From contig JAXBDG010000021.1 in assembly GCA_036320915.1 (NCBI GenBank), positions 620,001 through 684,000 on the forward strand: DNA of 64,000 nt. The letters run 5' to 3'. Below are positions 13,027 through 25,057 of the stretch, in pieces; within the stretch, counting starts at the first letter, position 1, and every line of letters begins with the position of its first letter. The stretch is from Linnemannia elongata (taxonomy: Eukaryota; Mortierellomycota; Mortierellomycetes; Mortierellales; Mortierellaceae). The notes below the pieces were generated by a model, which did no database searches, was not told where the DNA came from, and worked only from the letters and a program-made list of their open reading frames with translations. A program made the translations under genes and the position numbers.

Positions 13027-15009
13027 ATGGCATACACAGAAACATCGCCAACAACATCCTCCTCACCAGAGCTGGTAGCAGCAGCAGCACTCAGCAAGGC
13101 CGCCGCGGCTGCTCGTATCCACAGCAGATCGCCTACCCCGTCGCAGTCATCTGCCTCTGCTTCTGCCACACAGCACTCACTTTCTGTCGCGGCGCATCAG
13201 GATGGTCACAACGAACAGCAACAGCAGTACCCACCTGCTACGTCGTCAGCGGCGTCATTACATCGCATGTCACCCACATTTGTCCGACAATCGTCTGATC
13301 AGGGCTCCCCTTCTAATTCTTCTCAGCCGGCGACTTCTACTGGTCATCCCCCTCAGCAGCCACGCCACGATCCCAACCACCGACCAATCCAGTCACCATC
13401 GTCATCGTCATCCTATCAACAGACACAGCAGCAGCAGCAGCACCAACAACAACAAGCACATCCTCACCAGGGCTCACAATGGTATGTCCGTGAGAGGGAC
13501 TCTGGTTATGTCGATCCCCATGAGCGGTATCGAGCCTCAAGGTACGTATTTTTTCTTGCATACATATTTTTTTGTATTTTCAATTGCTTTTTTGCATTTT
13601 ATTACAGGGGGTTTGGGTAGTAAAGAGGAAGGTGGAGGAGGGAGGTAGGGTGTGTTGTTTATTGATTACGGGTGATCGACTACATGACTCGAACAAAAAC
13701 AGAAATACGAGAATACCAAGAAGACGAAGAAAGATGTAAGGAGGGAGAGGGTGACGGAGCTTGCAGGTTGCAGTTTTGCAGCTTGTTTTTGTTTGTTTGT
13801 TTGTTCGACGGTGTGGTTGTTAGTGTTTGTCTTCTTTGTGTGTCTTTGTGTGTCTTTGTGTGTTTGTTTGTTTGTATGGTTGATTTTGAGAAGGACGATT
13901 AGGCAATCGGGGAAAAGAGGGGGAAGGGTACGGGCAGATCCCTGATCCGCTGGAGTATCCATTGGTGCTTTGTTTTTATTCCCTTTTCACTTATTGAACG
14001 AACGAGAACAAACAGGGAGTCAATTGCTTTCTTGTATTCTATTTTCCCTTTTTTTACGTCGGTCGGCGGTCCGAATGTTTCTGTTTCTGTTTGCATCCCA
14101 ATTGTTTTTCTTTTCTCTTTCTTTAGTAACTTATTATTGTTATCCAAGCAGGTGTACGTCGTGAACAGCAAGAAAAAGAGAAAGAAAAAAAACGAGATGG
14201 GGCGCTGAGAGAGATATTAACGGTGTGGGGAATTGATAGCTGAAGATGGATAAAGAATGATGGGTTGATTGAGTTGAGTAGATGAATGAAGTGATGATCC
14301 CTGAAAGGAAAAAAAAGTTGGTGGCTGGGCACTTTCTTTCATTTTATTGAATGCGTTCAGTCGGTAAACCGACTATGATTTCAAACAGCTTTTTTTTGTA
14401 TTAGTTCAGGTCGTTGTTCCTTTTCTTTCGTTCTCTCCCTTTCGCCTGGGCTATTATTTCTTCCCTATCACTACCACTACACCAGCCCTTTCTCTCTGTT
14501 GTTACCCATTTGTGATTGAAACACCATTTTCAGTCGATATTTTATCGCACATACAAACGGATTAATTCCTTTCTTATTACTCCGTTTTTCGCATGAACAT
14601 CGACGACGATGATGGTTATGGGTATGATGGGTATGATGGGTATGGTGGCCATGTCATTCATTCATTCATTCATTCACTCATTTTCCCATTTTGGTTGTTT
14701 CTCGCACCCTCACTCTGAAAACACTTCGAACATGATCCATCCAATCCTTCCCCTCGATCCACACAAATTCAGCGATTCTCGTTGTCGTTGTTGTTCTTCT
14801 TCACATAAAACACTATCTCATCTCATTCTCAATGCCATGCACATTTGGTGGATCGAGCAACAGTTTGTATATATTGTTTTTTTTTGCACTAGTGTATCCA
14901 TTATTCATCATTCATTTTCCCTCTACGCCGCCCATCGTTCCTTTCTTTTTTAATTTTTCTCTTTCTCTCTTCTTCTCTCTTCTCTCTTCTCTCTTCTCTT
15001 CTCTCTTCT

Positions 15010-15048
<39 letters not shown>

Positions 15049-18000
15049 CACTCGCTCCTCTCTTCTTTTCTTTTTCTTTCTCTTCTGCTACCCTCTTTTT
15101 CATCTTACATTTCTCAACTTCATTTCCATTGGTATCCTATATCCTCTCACTATTCATCACTCCCTTCCACCCTCCTACTCTCCACTTCTCAATCTCACCC
15201 CTTACATCCATCCACAAAAAAAAATCTCTCTTACTCACATATCGATTCGCTCTTCCTCTCTCTCTCTCTCCTTTTCCTTCAGCTCCGTTCCTGGGCAAAG
15301 CTCACCCTCAGCACATCCATCCCATACATCGCCGGAATACCCGCCCCACCCCAGGGCATACTCTGGACCCTCTCCCTCACAGCAGCACAGCACCATGCCC
15401 CACTCCCCTCTGGGCGCCCATCCAAGAGCCCATCATTCTCCCGACTCTTCATATCCTCCTACTAGCTCCTCTCGCCAATACCACCAACATCATCGCCGCG
15501 GCGACTCGGCCGAGTCGGAAGGCGGCGGCGGCGGCGGCGGCGGCGAAGGGTATATGGATCGTAAATTGTATCGATATCCTCACGGCGGTGGCAACGGCGG
15601 TGGTAACATCGATCAGCCGTTGGTTCGTGAACAGGAAGCCTACCCGGCTGACCCCAGCCACTATATGGGCATGAGCTCCAACTCGGGTAAACCTCAGAAC
15701 TATGACGATATCTCGAGAGATCATTCTCGACAGGCCACTGCCTACCCCCCTCCTCATGACAGCCTCCCTCAACTCGCCCCCCGACCCCGATATTCACCTG
15801 AAGATGATGTCTCCTCCTCCAGCGCTCAGCAACATCATTACAGCCAGCCTCATGCTTCCCATTCATATCACCCTCAACAACCCTATCATCATCATCACCA
15901 TCAACAACAACACCAGCAGCAGCATCATCATCATCATCAGCCACCACAGCAATCTTCGATCAAGAAGGAGCAGTCGAACCAACCAGCAGGCCCCTTCCGG
16001 ATCCAGTCCGCTCGAGGCACGCCCAAGGGTCCTCTCCCGATCGATGTCCAGATCAGCCTCTTGACAAGCGTCCTGCAGCACGACCCCTTCAACTGTGCGA
16101 TCCGCAAAACCACACAGGCGTGGGAGTCGATCTCGAGGGAACAAGGGATTCGAGCCCGGACATGCTCCCGTCGGTTCGATAATATCATCCAGGCCAGTAT
16201 CGCAGGACGCGATCGGCCCATCGGTACTGAGGAGCAGCAGGCCACTAAGAAGCGCCTTTTGGAGCAGCTCTTTGAGATGATGAACCAACCCCAGGCTCTC
16301 AAGCGGATGCAGAAGAAGCGTCGGTATCGGTCCGAGGACACGGATCGACAGCTGCTCCTGGAGACTATCCGACTTAACCCCTTTGCGCAGAAGGTTGGAC
16401 AGGTGGCCAAGGCTTGGGAGGATGTCCGAGATGCACTCAAGATGAAGGTCCATGCTCGGCAGTGCATTCGTCGTGTCAACAGGATGGTCAAGCCTTATCA
16501 GCTCCGAGAGCGAATGTATAAGGGCAACATTCCAGAAGAAATGCGCGAAGCCAATGATGATCTGGTGAAGCAAATCATCACTCTGATGCGTCAGGCTGGA
16601 CAGGGTGGCACCTTGGACGATGGCTGCAACTCGAATGATGAGGATAGTGCATCGTTCATGTCGGACTCTGAGGACCAAGAGGAGTATATGGATGGTCAGC
16701 GGGAGAATGCCCAAGAGGAAGATGAGGAAGATGAGGACGAGGATATGATGTCACGCAGTGAGTCTGAGCAGCGCTCCTCGGGTCAAAAGAAGCAGGATGA
16801 CAATAGCGCGCCACGCTCGCCTGTGGGCCTCGCCAACCATACACCCTCAACCCAGCCCACCACTCCCTCTCTTTCAGCCCCGACTTCCTCTGGGACATCC
16901 TCCTCAACGCCTGCTACCCCCGCCAAGAGAGGCCGTCCTCGCAACCCTGTGCCAGCCGCTACTACTACCGCCCCAACCGCTCAGATCAAGCGTCACTCAA
17001 GTCATAGCTCCAATGACAGGGTCAGGAACAATGGCTCTGGCGATGTGAACATGGTCGAGGCCGCTCAGCAACAGCAGCAGGACTCGAGCACCCCTCGTCA
17101 TCGGCCCAGCTGGGAAGGAGAGCCAGCCGACTCAAAGATGGCTCGCCCTGTCAACAACGGTGCAGATCAATCAACTCCACTCTCGTCACCCTTGCCTGTC
17201 CACTCGCCAGGCGCCCCACATCCTCCTATCTCGCACATCCCTGGTCATTCCCGCCATTACTCGCAGGGCGAGTTTGCAGGCGGTGCCGGCGATTACAAGC
17301 GTCCGATGAAGCATGCTCGGACAAGCAGCCGGGGTGGATACGAGATTCCGTTGGAGAGAGGCAGTGGCTCCAATAGCAACCGGTTTGCACCCTTCCCTCC
17401 TTCTGCTTATCAGCCTGGAAACTCGGGACGTGGTGGCCCCGCCTTGGACTCACATGGCCGTCCCATCATCCCCTCTGGCCCACCAGAGACGCCTATTGAT
17501 CATCCTCATGCTATGCGTGGCGGTGAACTCGCTGTAGCAGGAGCCGAATCGCAGTCTGGATCCTCCCCCTCAGTGCAGCAGTTCCGCGAGATCCTGAACG
17601 AAATGCAAATCATGCGGGAGTATTTGGGCCAGATGGACGAACAACGCAGGGCCGACATGGACAAGCAATCCAACATGCTTCATTTGATCGACAAGATGCA
17701 GCACCAGCTTTCCCAGCAGCAACATCAGCTCTCGCAGCTTCAGCATCAGCTCCGGTATGGTCCACCGTCGTCGCATCAGCCTCAGCAGGAGCATTCGCCT
17801 CATCACCGGGCCCAGTCGTCGACTCCAGGTCACCCTCAAGCTGCTGGAGGTCCACCACCACCAGCTCATTCGAGCGGTGGCCGGTATTCGCATCCTGACG
17901 AGCAGCAGCATCTTGCACACCACCATCACCACCAGCAGCAACAGCACCCCCATCACCAGCAGCAGCAACATGGCTACCACAGAGGAGGCCCAGTCGAAGG

Positions 18001-18088
18001 CCGTCCTGGATCGGAAATGTCGCATCATTCATCTTACTCCTCGCGTCCTGATGGCCACTTCCCCGCCCACGACCGCGAGCTGCGTTAA
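13027..18088 (+). CDS. Tandem Myb/SANT-like repeat and AT-hook nuclear protein
   Basis: Two coding exons, 13027-13541 and 15283-18088, join in phase (split AG|C serine codon) to give about 1106 residues. The N-terminal 420 residues are disordered and rich in Ser, Gln, His and Pro. Two related helical repeats follow, at about 425-480 (ISLLTSVLQHDPFN to RTCSRRFDNII) and 527-580 (RQLLLETIRLNPF to RQCIRRVNRM). Each has the spaced Trp and Arg pattern of Myb/SANT-like domains. An acidic stretch follows, then an AT-hook (KRGRPRNP, about residue 719) and a Gln-rich coiled coil at about 935-996, suited to dimerisation. I infer a DNA-binding regulator acting in the nucleus. The ATG at 13027 follows a strong acceptor at 12989; an in-frame ATG at 12952 lies upstream in probable intron. 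The 1741-bp intron is unusually long. I do not recognise a named orthologue. Confidence 0.8.
15013..15048. repeat. Poly-T tract (T36) inside an intron
   Basis: Thirty-six T in a row within the large intron of the Myb-like gene, about 235 bases before the acceptor at 15282. It sits in a wider C/T-rich segment (14.94-15.28 kb) that resembles the leaders before other genes, so an internal promoter is possible. Confidence 0.85.
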
Positions 18089-18671
18089 AACAGCATCCAT
18101 TTTTGTCATGCCTCGATTTCATCTTTTGTATGCGCTCTCCATTTGTCAATTCTTGCTTGTTTTTTTTTCCTTTTTTTTTTTTTCTTTTATTCCATTTTCT
18201 CGCGTTTCCTAGACATTCTATCACATATACCGCTGCTTTTTTTTTTTTTTTTTTTTTTATTTCATTTATTTGTTCATTCGTTCATGTACCTTGTATCTTT
18301 CAACAGAACATAAAAAAGAATAACACTCCATACTCTCACCTTCTCTTCTTACCTTTCTTTTGCTTTTTGATTTCATTCTTTCTGTCCCGTTGTACCATCA
18401 ACAAACCACTGTATAATAAAAAAAGTCGCAAAAAAAAAAATGGATTCACCTATAAACAAAATTGTGTTGAACAAAAGGAAACATGAATGAAGGGGAACGC
18501 AAGAGAAACCAAGGGGACTCAACAAGGGCAGCATAAGAACGAGCAAAAAAAAAAAAAACAAGCTTCTTGCAAAATTTTGGTGGCGTTTTTTGTTGGGGTT
18601 TTTTTGGGGGCTTTGATGGGCAAGAGGACCATATGATTGTCTATCTACGAGACGATAGACCAGGGGTTCTT
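18089..18671. other. Convergent 3' region with poly-A signal
   Basis: This is T-rich, then A-rich DNA between the stops of two convergent genes. A plus-strand AATAAA at 18415-18420 could end the Myb-like transcript. T21 and A runs are present. No coding sequence was seen. Confidence 0.5.
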
Positions 18672-21088
18672 TCAAAGAGAATCATCCGAGATCTGCCTCA
18701 CCAGTATCTCATGCCGGATGTTGAACGCCTCATTCACGATCTAGTTCATGAAAGCAATAGGGTTCCTGTGTCAATCATACAGATCCAGAATGCACAAAAC
18801 AAAAGAACAATAAACAAAAACACAGGGACATATCTCTACCTGATCGATGTCCAGGGCAGGTAGACGCATCAAAGTAGTCCGGATCTCAGATTCCTCCAAA
18901 TCCTCGAACCCCTCCTTCATATGTTTGAGAATCGCCAAACAAAAGTACGGGTGGAGATCGATCCAGCCCGCGTCCGGGATCGAGAAGTACGTGTCCCATA
19001 AACGCATCGTGTTCTCTAGTGTCAATTCTCGAGAGAGCACAAACTGAAGTGCCGAGGCTGCCCATTCCTTGATATTGACTTCTTCCTCTTCAAAGTAGCT
19101 GTACAGATCTGGGATGCAGGTGTGGAAGAGCGTCATGAACTTTGCCACTGCCTCATTCACACTCTCATCACTGAAGTGCTCATCTATTTCAGATCATGGA
19201 GGAAAAATATCTACTCGTCAGATATCTTTGCAATGGGATAAAACAGCCATGTGAAAAGCGCAAAGAAAAAAGATCTTATTATCTTACCAAGAGTGTTAAC
19301 CATCTTCTCAAAGCAAAGATAAGCATCCCACTCGCGTTTGATCGAATAGACAAAGGGAGCGCAGAGGTTGACCATGGCCGGATAGTACTCAACTTGGTGG
19401 TTCTGGTTGCAGTACGCACTAATGATCTCCTCGAACAACCGAGGGATATCCCGACTTGACTCAATGTGTGTCTTGCGCATATACCGTGAGATCTCGCCTC
19501 GCACTCTCTTCGTCGACTCTGAGGGTTCCTTGTCCATCTGCTCAAAGTCCTGAATCCGCTGCTTCTGTATCGACACCTCCTTGGACCTGTCTGCATCCTG
19601 GATCCCGAACAGGTATAGCCACGTCTCCTAGAAGAACAATAAATAAATCGTCATTTTTCATTGTTTTGTTTTTTGAGTTAGTATTTTTCTTTTTTTTTCT
19701 TTTTTCCCTTCTCCTTTGGTTTGCGATAAGGAATGAAGGCCATGCCAAGCTATGACGCATGATATATACAACGCCTTGTTTTTTCTCCACTTCCCACACC
19801 CTCTCATGGTACTTGTTATTTTTGTTTTTCTGTTAAGACGGAATGCTTTTGTGAACCAATCAACATAGACGCACGAAACAGAAGAAACCCACACAACGAT
19901 CGGGCAAAAAAAGAACGAAGAGAAGGAAAACTAGGGGGTAAAGGATTCAGCGCAGCCCCATACGTGTGATTCCAAAGGCGAGTAAAAATAACAACAAGAA
20001 AGCGCATCTTGCGTTGACTGTGGAGGCATTCGAGGGAGGATTGGCCAGTAAACATTCATCGACACCTGCTTATCATAATTGTTTCCGTGCTTCGTGTTGT
20101 ATCGTGTGCCGGGAATGAGAAAATGATACTTCCGCGAAGAAGCGACAAAGGAAGCGACGAATGACGGCGGAAGGAAAAACAAGAAAAGAAAAGAAAAACA
20201 AAAAAGAGAAGTTTGCCACCAAATCCGATTCGCAGAGTATCACATTTTTCGAATCCACCTCCTGTCAGATATGGAATTGAACATTGACGGACAGGGGAAC
20301 ATGTCGTCAGAACCACTCTTTCTTCGTTTTTTCGGTCCTGTGCTATGCCTCATGCAGGTTTCTATTCAAAACACGACCATCCACTCTTGCTTAGGTGATG
20401 ATGAATTGCTGCAGTGCGAATGAAAAGAGGGGAAAAAAACTAACGTGCGGAGTGAAGGGGTGTTTTCTTTCGGTTGGAAAATGAATACAAGTGATGTAGT
20501 GGTGGAATCGAAATCACACAGAGCGGCCGCTTTAACCCCAGTGAACAAAACCCACAACAGCACATTTGTAAGCAGACATCAAACAGGCAAGAAAAAGGTC
20601 CTTACCCCTCGAACTTCCCGGGGGATACCATGGCGTGCATACTCTCGCAGCTTGGGGATCTCGATCCAGACCTCAGCGCTCAAGATCTCCTTGTATTCAT
20701 CGACCGTAATAGCGCCACTATCGGCTGCAGGATCGTCCTGCTGCTGTTGCAATTGTTGTCGGTAATTGAATCTCCGGGTACTTGAGGAAGTCGACGACGA
20801 CGGCGACGAGTTGTTGGAGCTGTTGTTGCTCAGATGGTAATGAACGTGGTGATGGTTGCTGTTGTAGTGCAGAGCAGCAGTCGTCTCTGAGGAGGAAGAG
20901 CTAATGAGGTATGTTGATCCGCTCATACCACTGCCGCCACCGCCACTACTGCTGCCTGTTAGAGTGGAGTTGTGATGGTTGCGGGGTGCGGGGAAGTGGG
21001 TGTGGATATTTGAACCGGGACTAGAGGACCGGTTCTGTTGCTGCTGGCGGTGGCCTTCGGCTTGTGTAGCGGGAGAAGAGAGTAGCAT
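18672..21088 (-). CDS. TBC-domain Rab GTPase-activating-like protein
   Basis: Four exons on the minus strand (21088-20606, 19627-19288, 19183-18840, 18740-18672) join in phase to 411 residues. The first 125 residues are low complexity. A TBC domain follows: GIPREVRGETWLYLFG (motif A, Trp at 164), SSRDIPRLF with the expected catalytic Arg (224), and RLWDTYF with its downstream helices, ending in NEAFNIRHEILVRQ. TBC proteins stimulate GTP hydrolysis by Rab GTPases in membrane traffic. The Arg finger is present, but where most family members have YxQG this protein has YYPAM (about 242-246), so the catalytic Gln is missing. It may use another residue or act as a Rab binder. Intron 1 is long (978 bp). 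The ATG at 21088 is the first in the frame after a purine-rich (plus-strand) leader. Confidence 0.85.
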
Positions 21089-21926
21089 CTTGTATGTGTC
21101 TTTTCTTGGACTTGTATTGATGTGTATGTGTATGTGTGTATGGGTAATGCTTACAAATAAGAGGAGGTGAAAAGGGAAGAAGTAGTGCTAAAGAAAGATA
21201 TCGTGCTGAAAGAGAAGAGGTAAGGAATAGAGAGACGCGACTGGTGGCTGCATGAGCACACTTGGGAGTAAGATGGAAAAGAAAGGAGAGGAAGAAGAAG
21301 AAGAAGAAGAAGAAGAAGAGATTAAGAAACACGCTGATTCAGAAATGGCCAAGTAATAAGAATGATGGCAAGGAAGTGGAAGAGATGTAAGTGAGTGAAT
21401 GGTAGAAGGGAGTGAGAGAGTTCGGAGTAAAGAAGTGAAAGGAAAAAGGAAAAAGGAAAAGGGACCAAAGATTTAAGTGTGCATTTTGCCCAAAGGGATA
21501 ACAACAACATCAACGGTCAACTCGCGGCAAGGGACTGCTGGAGTGCTGATTCGGGCCATCCGTCCTCCCTTCTCTCTTCCCAGTCCAGCTCTCTCAATGA
21601 ACACCCGAATATCAGCAACGTTGAGGTACAAACTCCTCTCACATCGAGACAAACAAACATCAGGAAACAAGAAACACTGCACTCAAACAAACTTCTCTTC
21701 AGCGTAAGAGAGAACTCGTCCCTTCTCCTTATTATTTTCATAGACCCACTCGTCTCGGATGACCCTTCGGATGTGTCTGACTCGCACACTCAGGCTGGAT
21801 CAAAAAAAGCAAAACATTTACATAAATATGGCACAATCCGTCTTTTGAGGTTCACTGCATGGCAATGTTCCTCAGATCCCGGTCTTCACACTCTCTTCCT
21901 AAATGAACATACTCAGTATTTATTAA
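21089..21926. other. Upstream region of the TBC gene and 3' end of the phosphatase gene
   Basis: The part at about 21.15-21.47 kb is purine-rich on the plus strand, that is, a pyrimidine-rich leader for the minus-strand TBC gene, and includes a GAA/AGA repeat at 21290-21320. The part at 21.48-21.9 kb has ordinary composition, and I could not assign its frames to any gene. Confidence 0.5.
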
Positions 21927-24278
21927 TTATCGAAGATATGATGTACCGAGTCCAATGTGTTCAAACATGATTGGAATGCTGTCCACCGCTAACCATCCTA
22001 TGCCTGCATGAACAAAAAAAAACGTGTATTACCAAAATTAGTAACTTATCTTCCTCACAAATGATGATATTAACGGAGACAAGAAAGGCGAAAAGAAAGA
22101 TGGGATAACTCACCGGCATAGACGACGGTCTTGATGACGATGTCGACATCAAATCGTGCCCATCCTGGATGCTCGGCTTCAAATTGCTCCATCGCCTGAC
22201 GTTCAGACTCATCCAGCTCCAGATCCATAGGATGGTCCAGAGTCTCGAGCGCCAGCGGTGGTGCCGCTTTTTCAGAGACGACACCGTCCTGCTTTTGTTG
22301 TTGCTCCTGACGGGTTTTGTTGATATGTCCAGGTCGGAGCCCAAAGTGCTCCTTCTTTTCAATGTCTTCGACCTGTTGGTGATGAAGGCTCGAGATCTTG
22401 GATGAACGGCTCTGTGAGAACTGTTCGTGGATATCCATTGTCGACTGAGTTCCCACAATTTCAATGGAGGAGTCTGCCAACGCCGAAAGATCTAGAACCG
22501 ATGGGACCCTTCCGATGGGCTGACTTCGAAGATTTCCGTACGTCCTAATGCACACGCGTAACGAATATTAATAATAAAAAATTGTCAATTGTGAAAATCA
22601 AACGACAAGAGACAGAGGCGCGTAGTAAGGTATGAACATGGAGACATACTTGGCAGGTACAAAGTGGGTTCTTGAAGGCAGGTTAAAATAGTTGTAAAGA
22701 GGAGGGAGCAGGATGTAGAGTAACTTCTTGGCCGCCATACGCCATGTGAAGACGACCGCTAGACCAAAGACAAATCGCAGGATCGACCTGGGCAAGCCGA
22801 TGGCAGCGTCATAGTGGACGATACCATCGTGTCCTCCAGCACTGACCGAGTACTTTGAAAGGGCGAAATGCTGGCTTGCCGGGAAGACACCCATGAGAAC
22901 AGCCATTGTTGTAACACTAAGAACACCCGAAAAATAAAAACGGCGCCATTCAGACATATGTCAAACTCAAATGTGACTATTTTTTTCTCATGTCACACCA
23001 TGTTAGTTCTTTCTTTCCAACAAAAACCAAAAGCAGAAACTGCACTCGGATCACCCTTACCCGTCATCAATGCATGGACAGCTGTCCATCGTGTCAGGGA
23101 TGCTCTGGATCAGCACAATGCCTCCAAGAATAATTGCGGACACCACTACGAAAAAAAAAATAGTAGACAGGGTCTAGGTTAGCCTTTGGAACTAGCATGA
23201 ATTGCAACCCATGGATGAATAGATACTTGAAACGATAAAGGTACCTGTCCAGCTAGGGCTAGTCATCAAGCCGTCGATGGCATCGTGGAAGGACCACTGA
23301 GCAGCCCAAACCAGGATACCGATGACAGTGCCTCCAATGATGTCTGTCTTGGTGTGCATCCCGCAATAGAGCCGACCAAAAATGACGCTGAAGAGGTAGA
23401 TACAGAGGCCAGCAATCGATGCGATTTTGGCGAGAACCGACCAATCCGAAATGAGCAAATACGAAAGAAGGTAGAGCGCGATTGAGGTCGCGTTGCTTGT
23501 GTGGGTCGATGGAAACCCGTACTCTAAATGGACTAGAAGGTTACAAAGAGCGAAAGGCAGGGCGAGGCGGAGCAAATTGATACTGAAGGTCAGTCTAGCA
23601 AGATCGTGTATTCCAGCTTCTCTTTTCCAATCGTGCTTCTAATTTTGAACTCTTACCTCGCTTGGACCGGGAGAGACGAACAAGAGGCGGAGAAAGGGGT
23701 CGAGGGAGGCAGAGATAGTCCTTGACCCAAGAGGTGGCAAAGACGCCGACACAGGCAACATTAACGAATCCTCGAGCAAAGACCGAGTGGCCATACCAGA
23801 ACATGATGGGTAGGATGCAAACAAAGAACAGCGGATGTCCTGCAAATGCTGTCAAAGTGAAGTAGCTATCCAGGAATGGTGTCCTCCATCGGTGCTAATG
23901 AACACAATTTAGAGTGTAGAGGTTCGTGTGAGTGTTTGTGTCTCCAATTGGACAAATCCAATCGAACCAACCAATCCGTTTCAAGTGAATGAAGTGTGAA
24001 GGTCAGCTATAAGATGGGAAACAAATAGACATTGCAGATGGGACATGCTCGTTTTACTCAATTGACAGGTGTGATATCCGTACCTGAAGCTCGGCCAGTT
24101 CTTTTGTCTCGCTACGAACCCAGGGGAGCATACGACGACGAATACTACTGCGAAGTTTACTCATTCGCCTCGAGTAGAAGTTGTCGGAATAGATGCCGGC
24201 ATCTCTGTCGTCTGCTCCATTGACGACGATGAAGGATTCAGTCGCCTTGGGTGCTAATGTTGATTTAGAGTCTGACAT
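21927..24278 (-). CDS. Long-chain-base / sphingosine-1-phosphate phosphatase (PAP2 family)
   Basis: Seven exons (24278-24084, 23894-23657, 23532-23245, 23145-23061, 22916-22650, 22544-22114, 22003-21927) join in phase to 526 residues. The three signature motifs of the PAP2 phosphatase superfamily are intact: KDYLCLPRP (about 123-131, K-x6-RP), PSTH (152-155) and GRLYCGMHTKTD (about 197-208, R-x5-H-x3-D, His204 as nucleophile). Several hydrophobic segments around them fit a multi-pass ER membrane enzyme. The best match is the Lcb3/Ysr2 and SGPP group, which dephosphorylates sphingoid-base phosphates and so sets the balance between sphingosine phosphate and ceramide synthesis. The C-terminal end (YAGIGWLAVDSIPIMFE) is conserved-looking. 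A longer upstream open frame exists, but ATG 24278 is the first plausible start. It is divergent from the NAPE-PLD-like gene. Confidence 0.9.
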
Positions 24279-25057
24279 AAGTCGGGTATGTATGTCTGTC
24301 AGACCGTTGCTCTCAAAATTCTCCTTTGCCGTCAGTTGTGTTGTGCTTGGTTTGTCGGGTCTGTCCTGTTTGTCTTTTTTGTTCGCGGTGCTTGAGAGAG
24401 AGGAAAAGAAGAAAGGGTGGGGAGGAGAAGGTAATTGAAGCGAGGCTCGAGGAGAATGGATATAGGGACCGAGAAGGATGAGAAAGGAGGAGAGGGAGGA
24501 AAAGAAGAAGAGGAAGAAGCGGTAAAGAAGAAGAAGCAAAAAAAAAAAAGGAGAATCCAATCCCAGTCCAAGTGGTGTGAAGAAAAGAGCACAGAGTCTT
24601 ATTACTTCTTTGGCTCACTTCCTTTTTGTCCTTGTTCGATCAAAGCCAAAAGGCTAATTGCTGACACTTTTGTTTGTTTGTTTGTTTCTCTTCTTTCCTT
24701 CCTTCTTTCCTCTCTCTCTCCCACTCTCTCTCTCTCTCTTTATGCCACTCCCCTTTCCCTCACTTTACTTTTCATCGCACTAGCTCCCCTAATCCCTTCG
24801 CCCTTTTCCTTCCTCGGCTTTTCGTCCAAATCTCCTTTCCTTCCTTCCTCTCTATTGGTCGCTCATTCCTCTTCATTCCCTTCAACCTCTTCCAGCTCTC
24901 ATAAGCAAGCCCATAAACTAACATCTCGCCTCTCTCCCATCCTTCCTCTTCTTCTATTCCTCCACACGCTCACCTCGTACTCCGAGAGATAAGAGAAACA
25001 AGTCAGCCTAGATAAACTACAACAACAACGCCCGATCAGGAGGATATTTCTTAAAAC
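24279..25057. promoter_or_regulatory. Divergent promoter region between two lipid enzymes
   Basis: The 779 bp between the phosphatase (minus) and NAPE-PLD-like (plus) start codons switch from purine-rich (about 24.40-24.55 kb) to pyrimidine-rich (about 24.67-25.0 kb). Each gene therefore has a pyrimidine-rich leader on its own coding strand. Both transcripts must start within this stretch. No single clear TATA box was seen. Confidence 0.6.

Noticed and set aside
14832..15282. Long plus-strand frame through the T36 tract, extended by a Met/Phe/Ser-rich N-terminus
   Set aside because: It crosses the C/T-rich end of the intron. The phase-matched exon begins at 15283, and the upstream part has only low-complexity Phe/Ser residues.
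15863..16714. 283-codon minus-strand frame
   Set aside because: It lies antisense to the Myb-like coding exon and is a shadow of its codon bias.
23533..23594. Extension of phosphatase exon 3 upstream (frame continuing before HLEYGFPSTH)
   Set aside because: Neither upstream AG gives the needed phase with exon 2, whereas the TTCTAG acceptor at 23533-23538 does and leaves the PAP2 spacing right.
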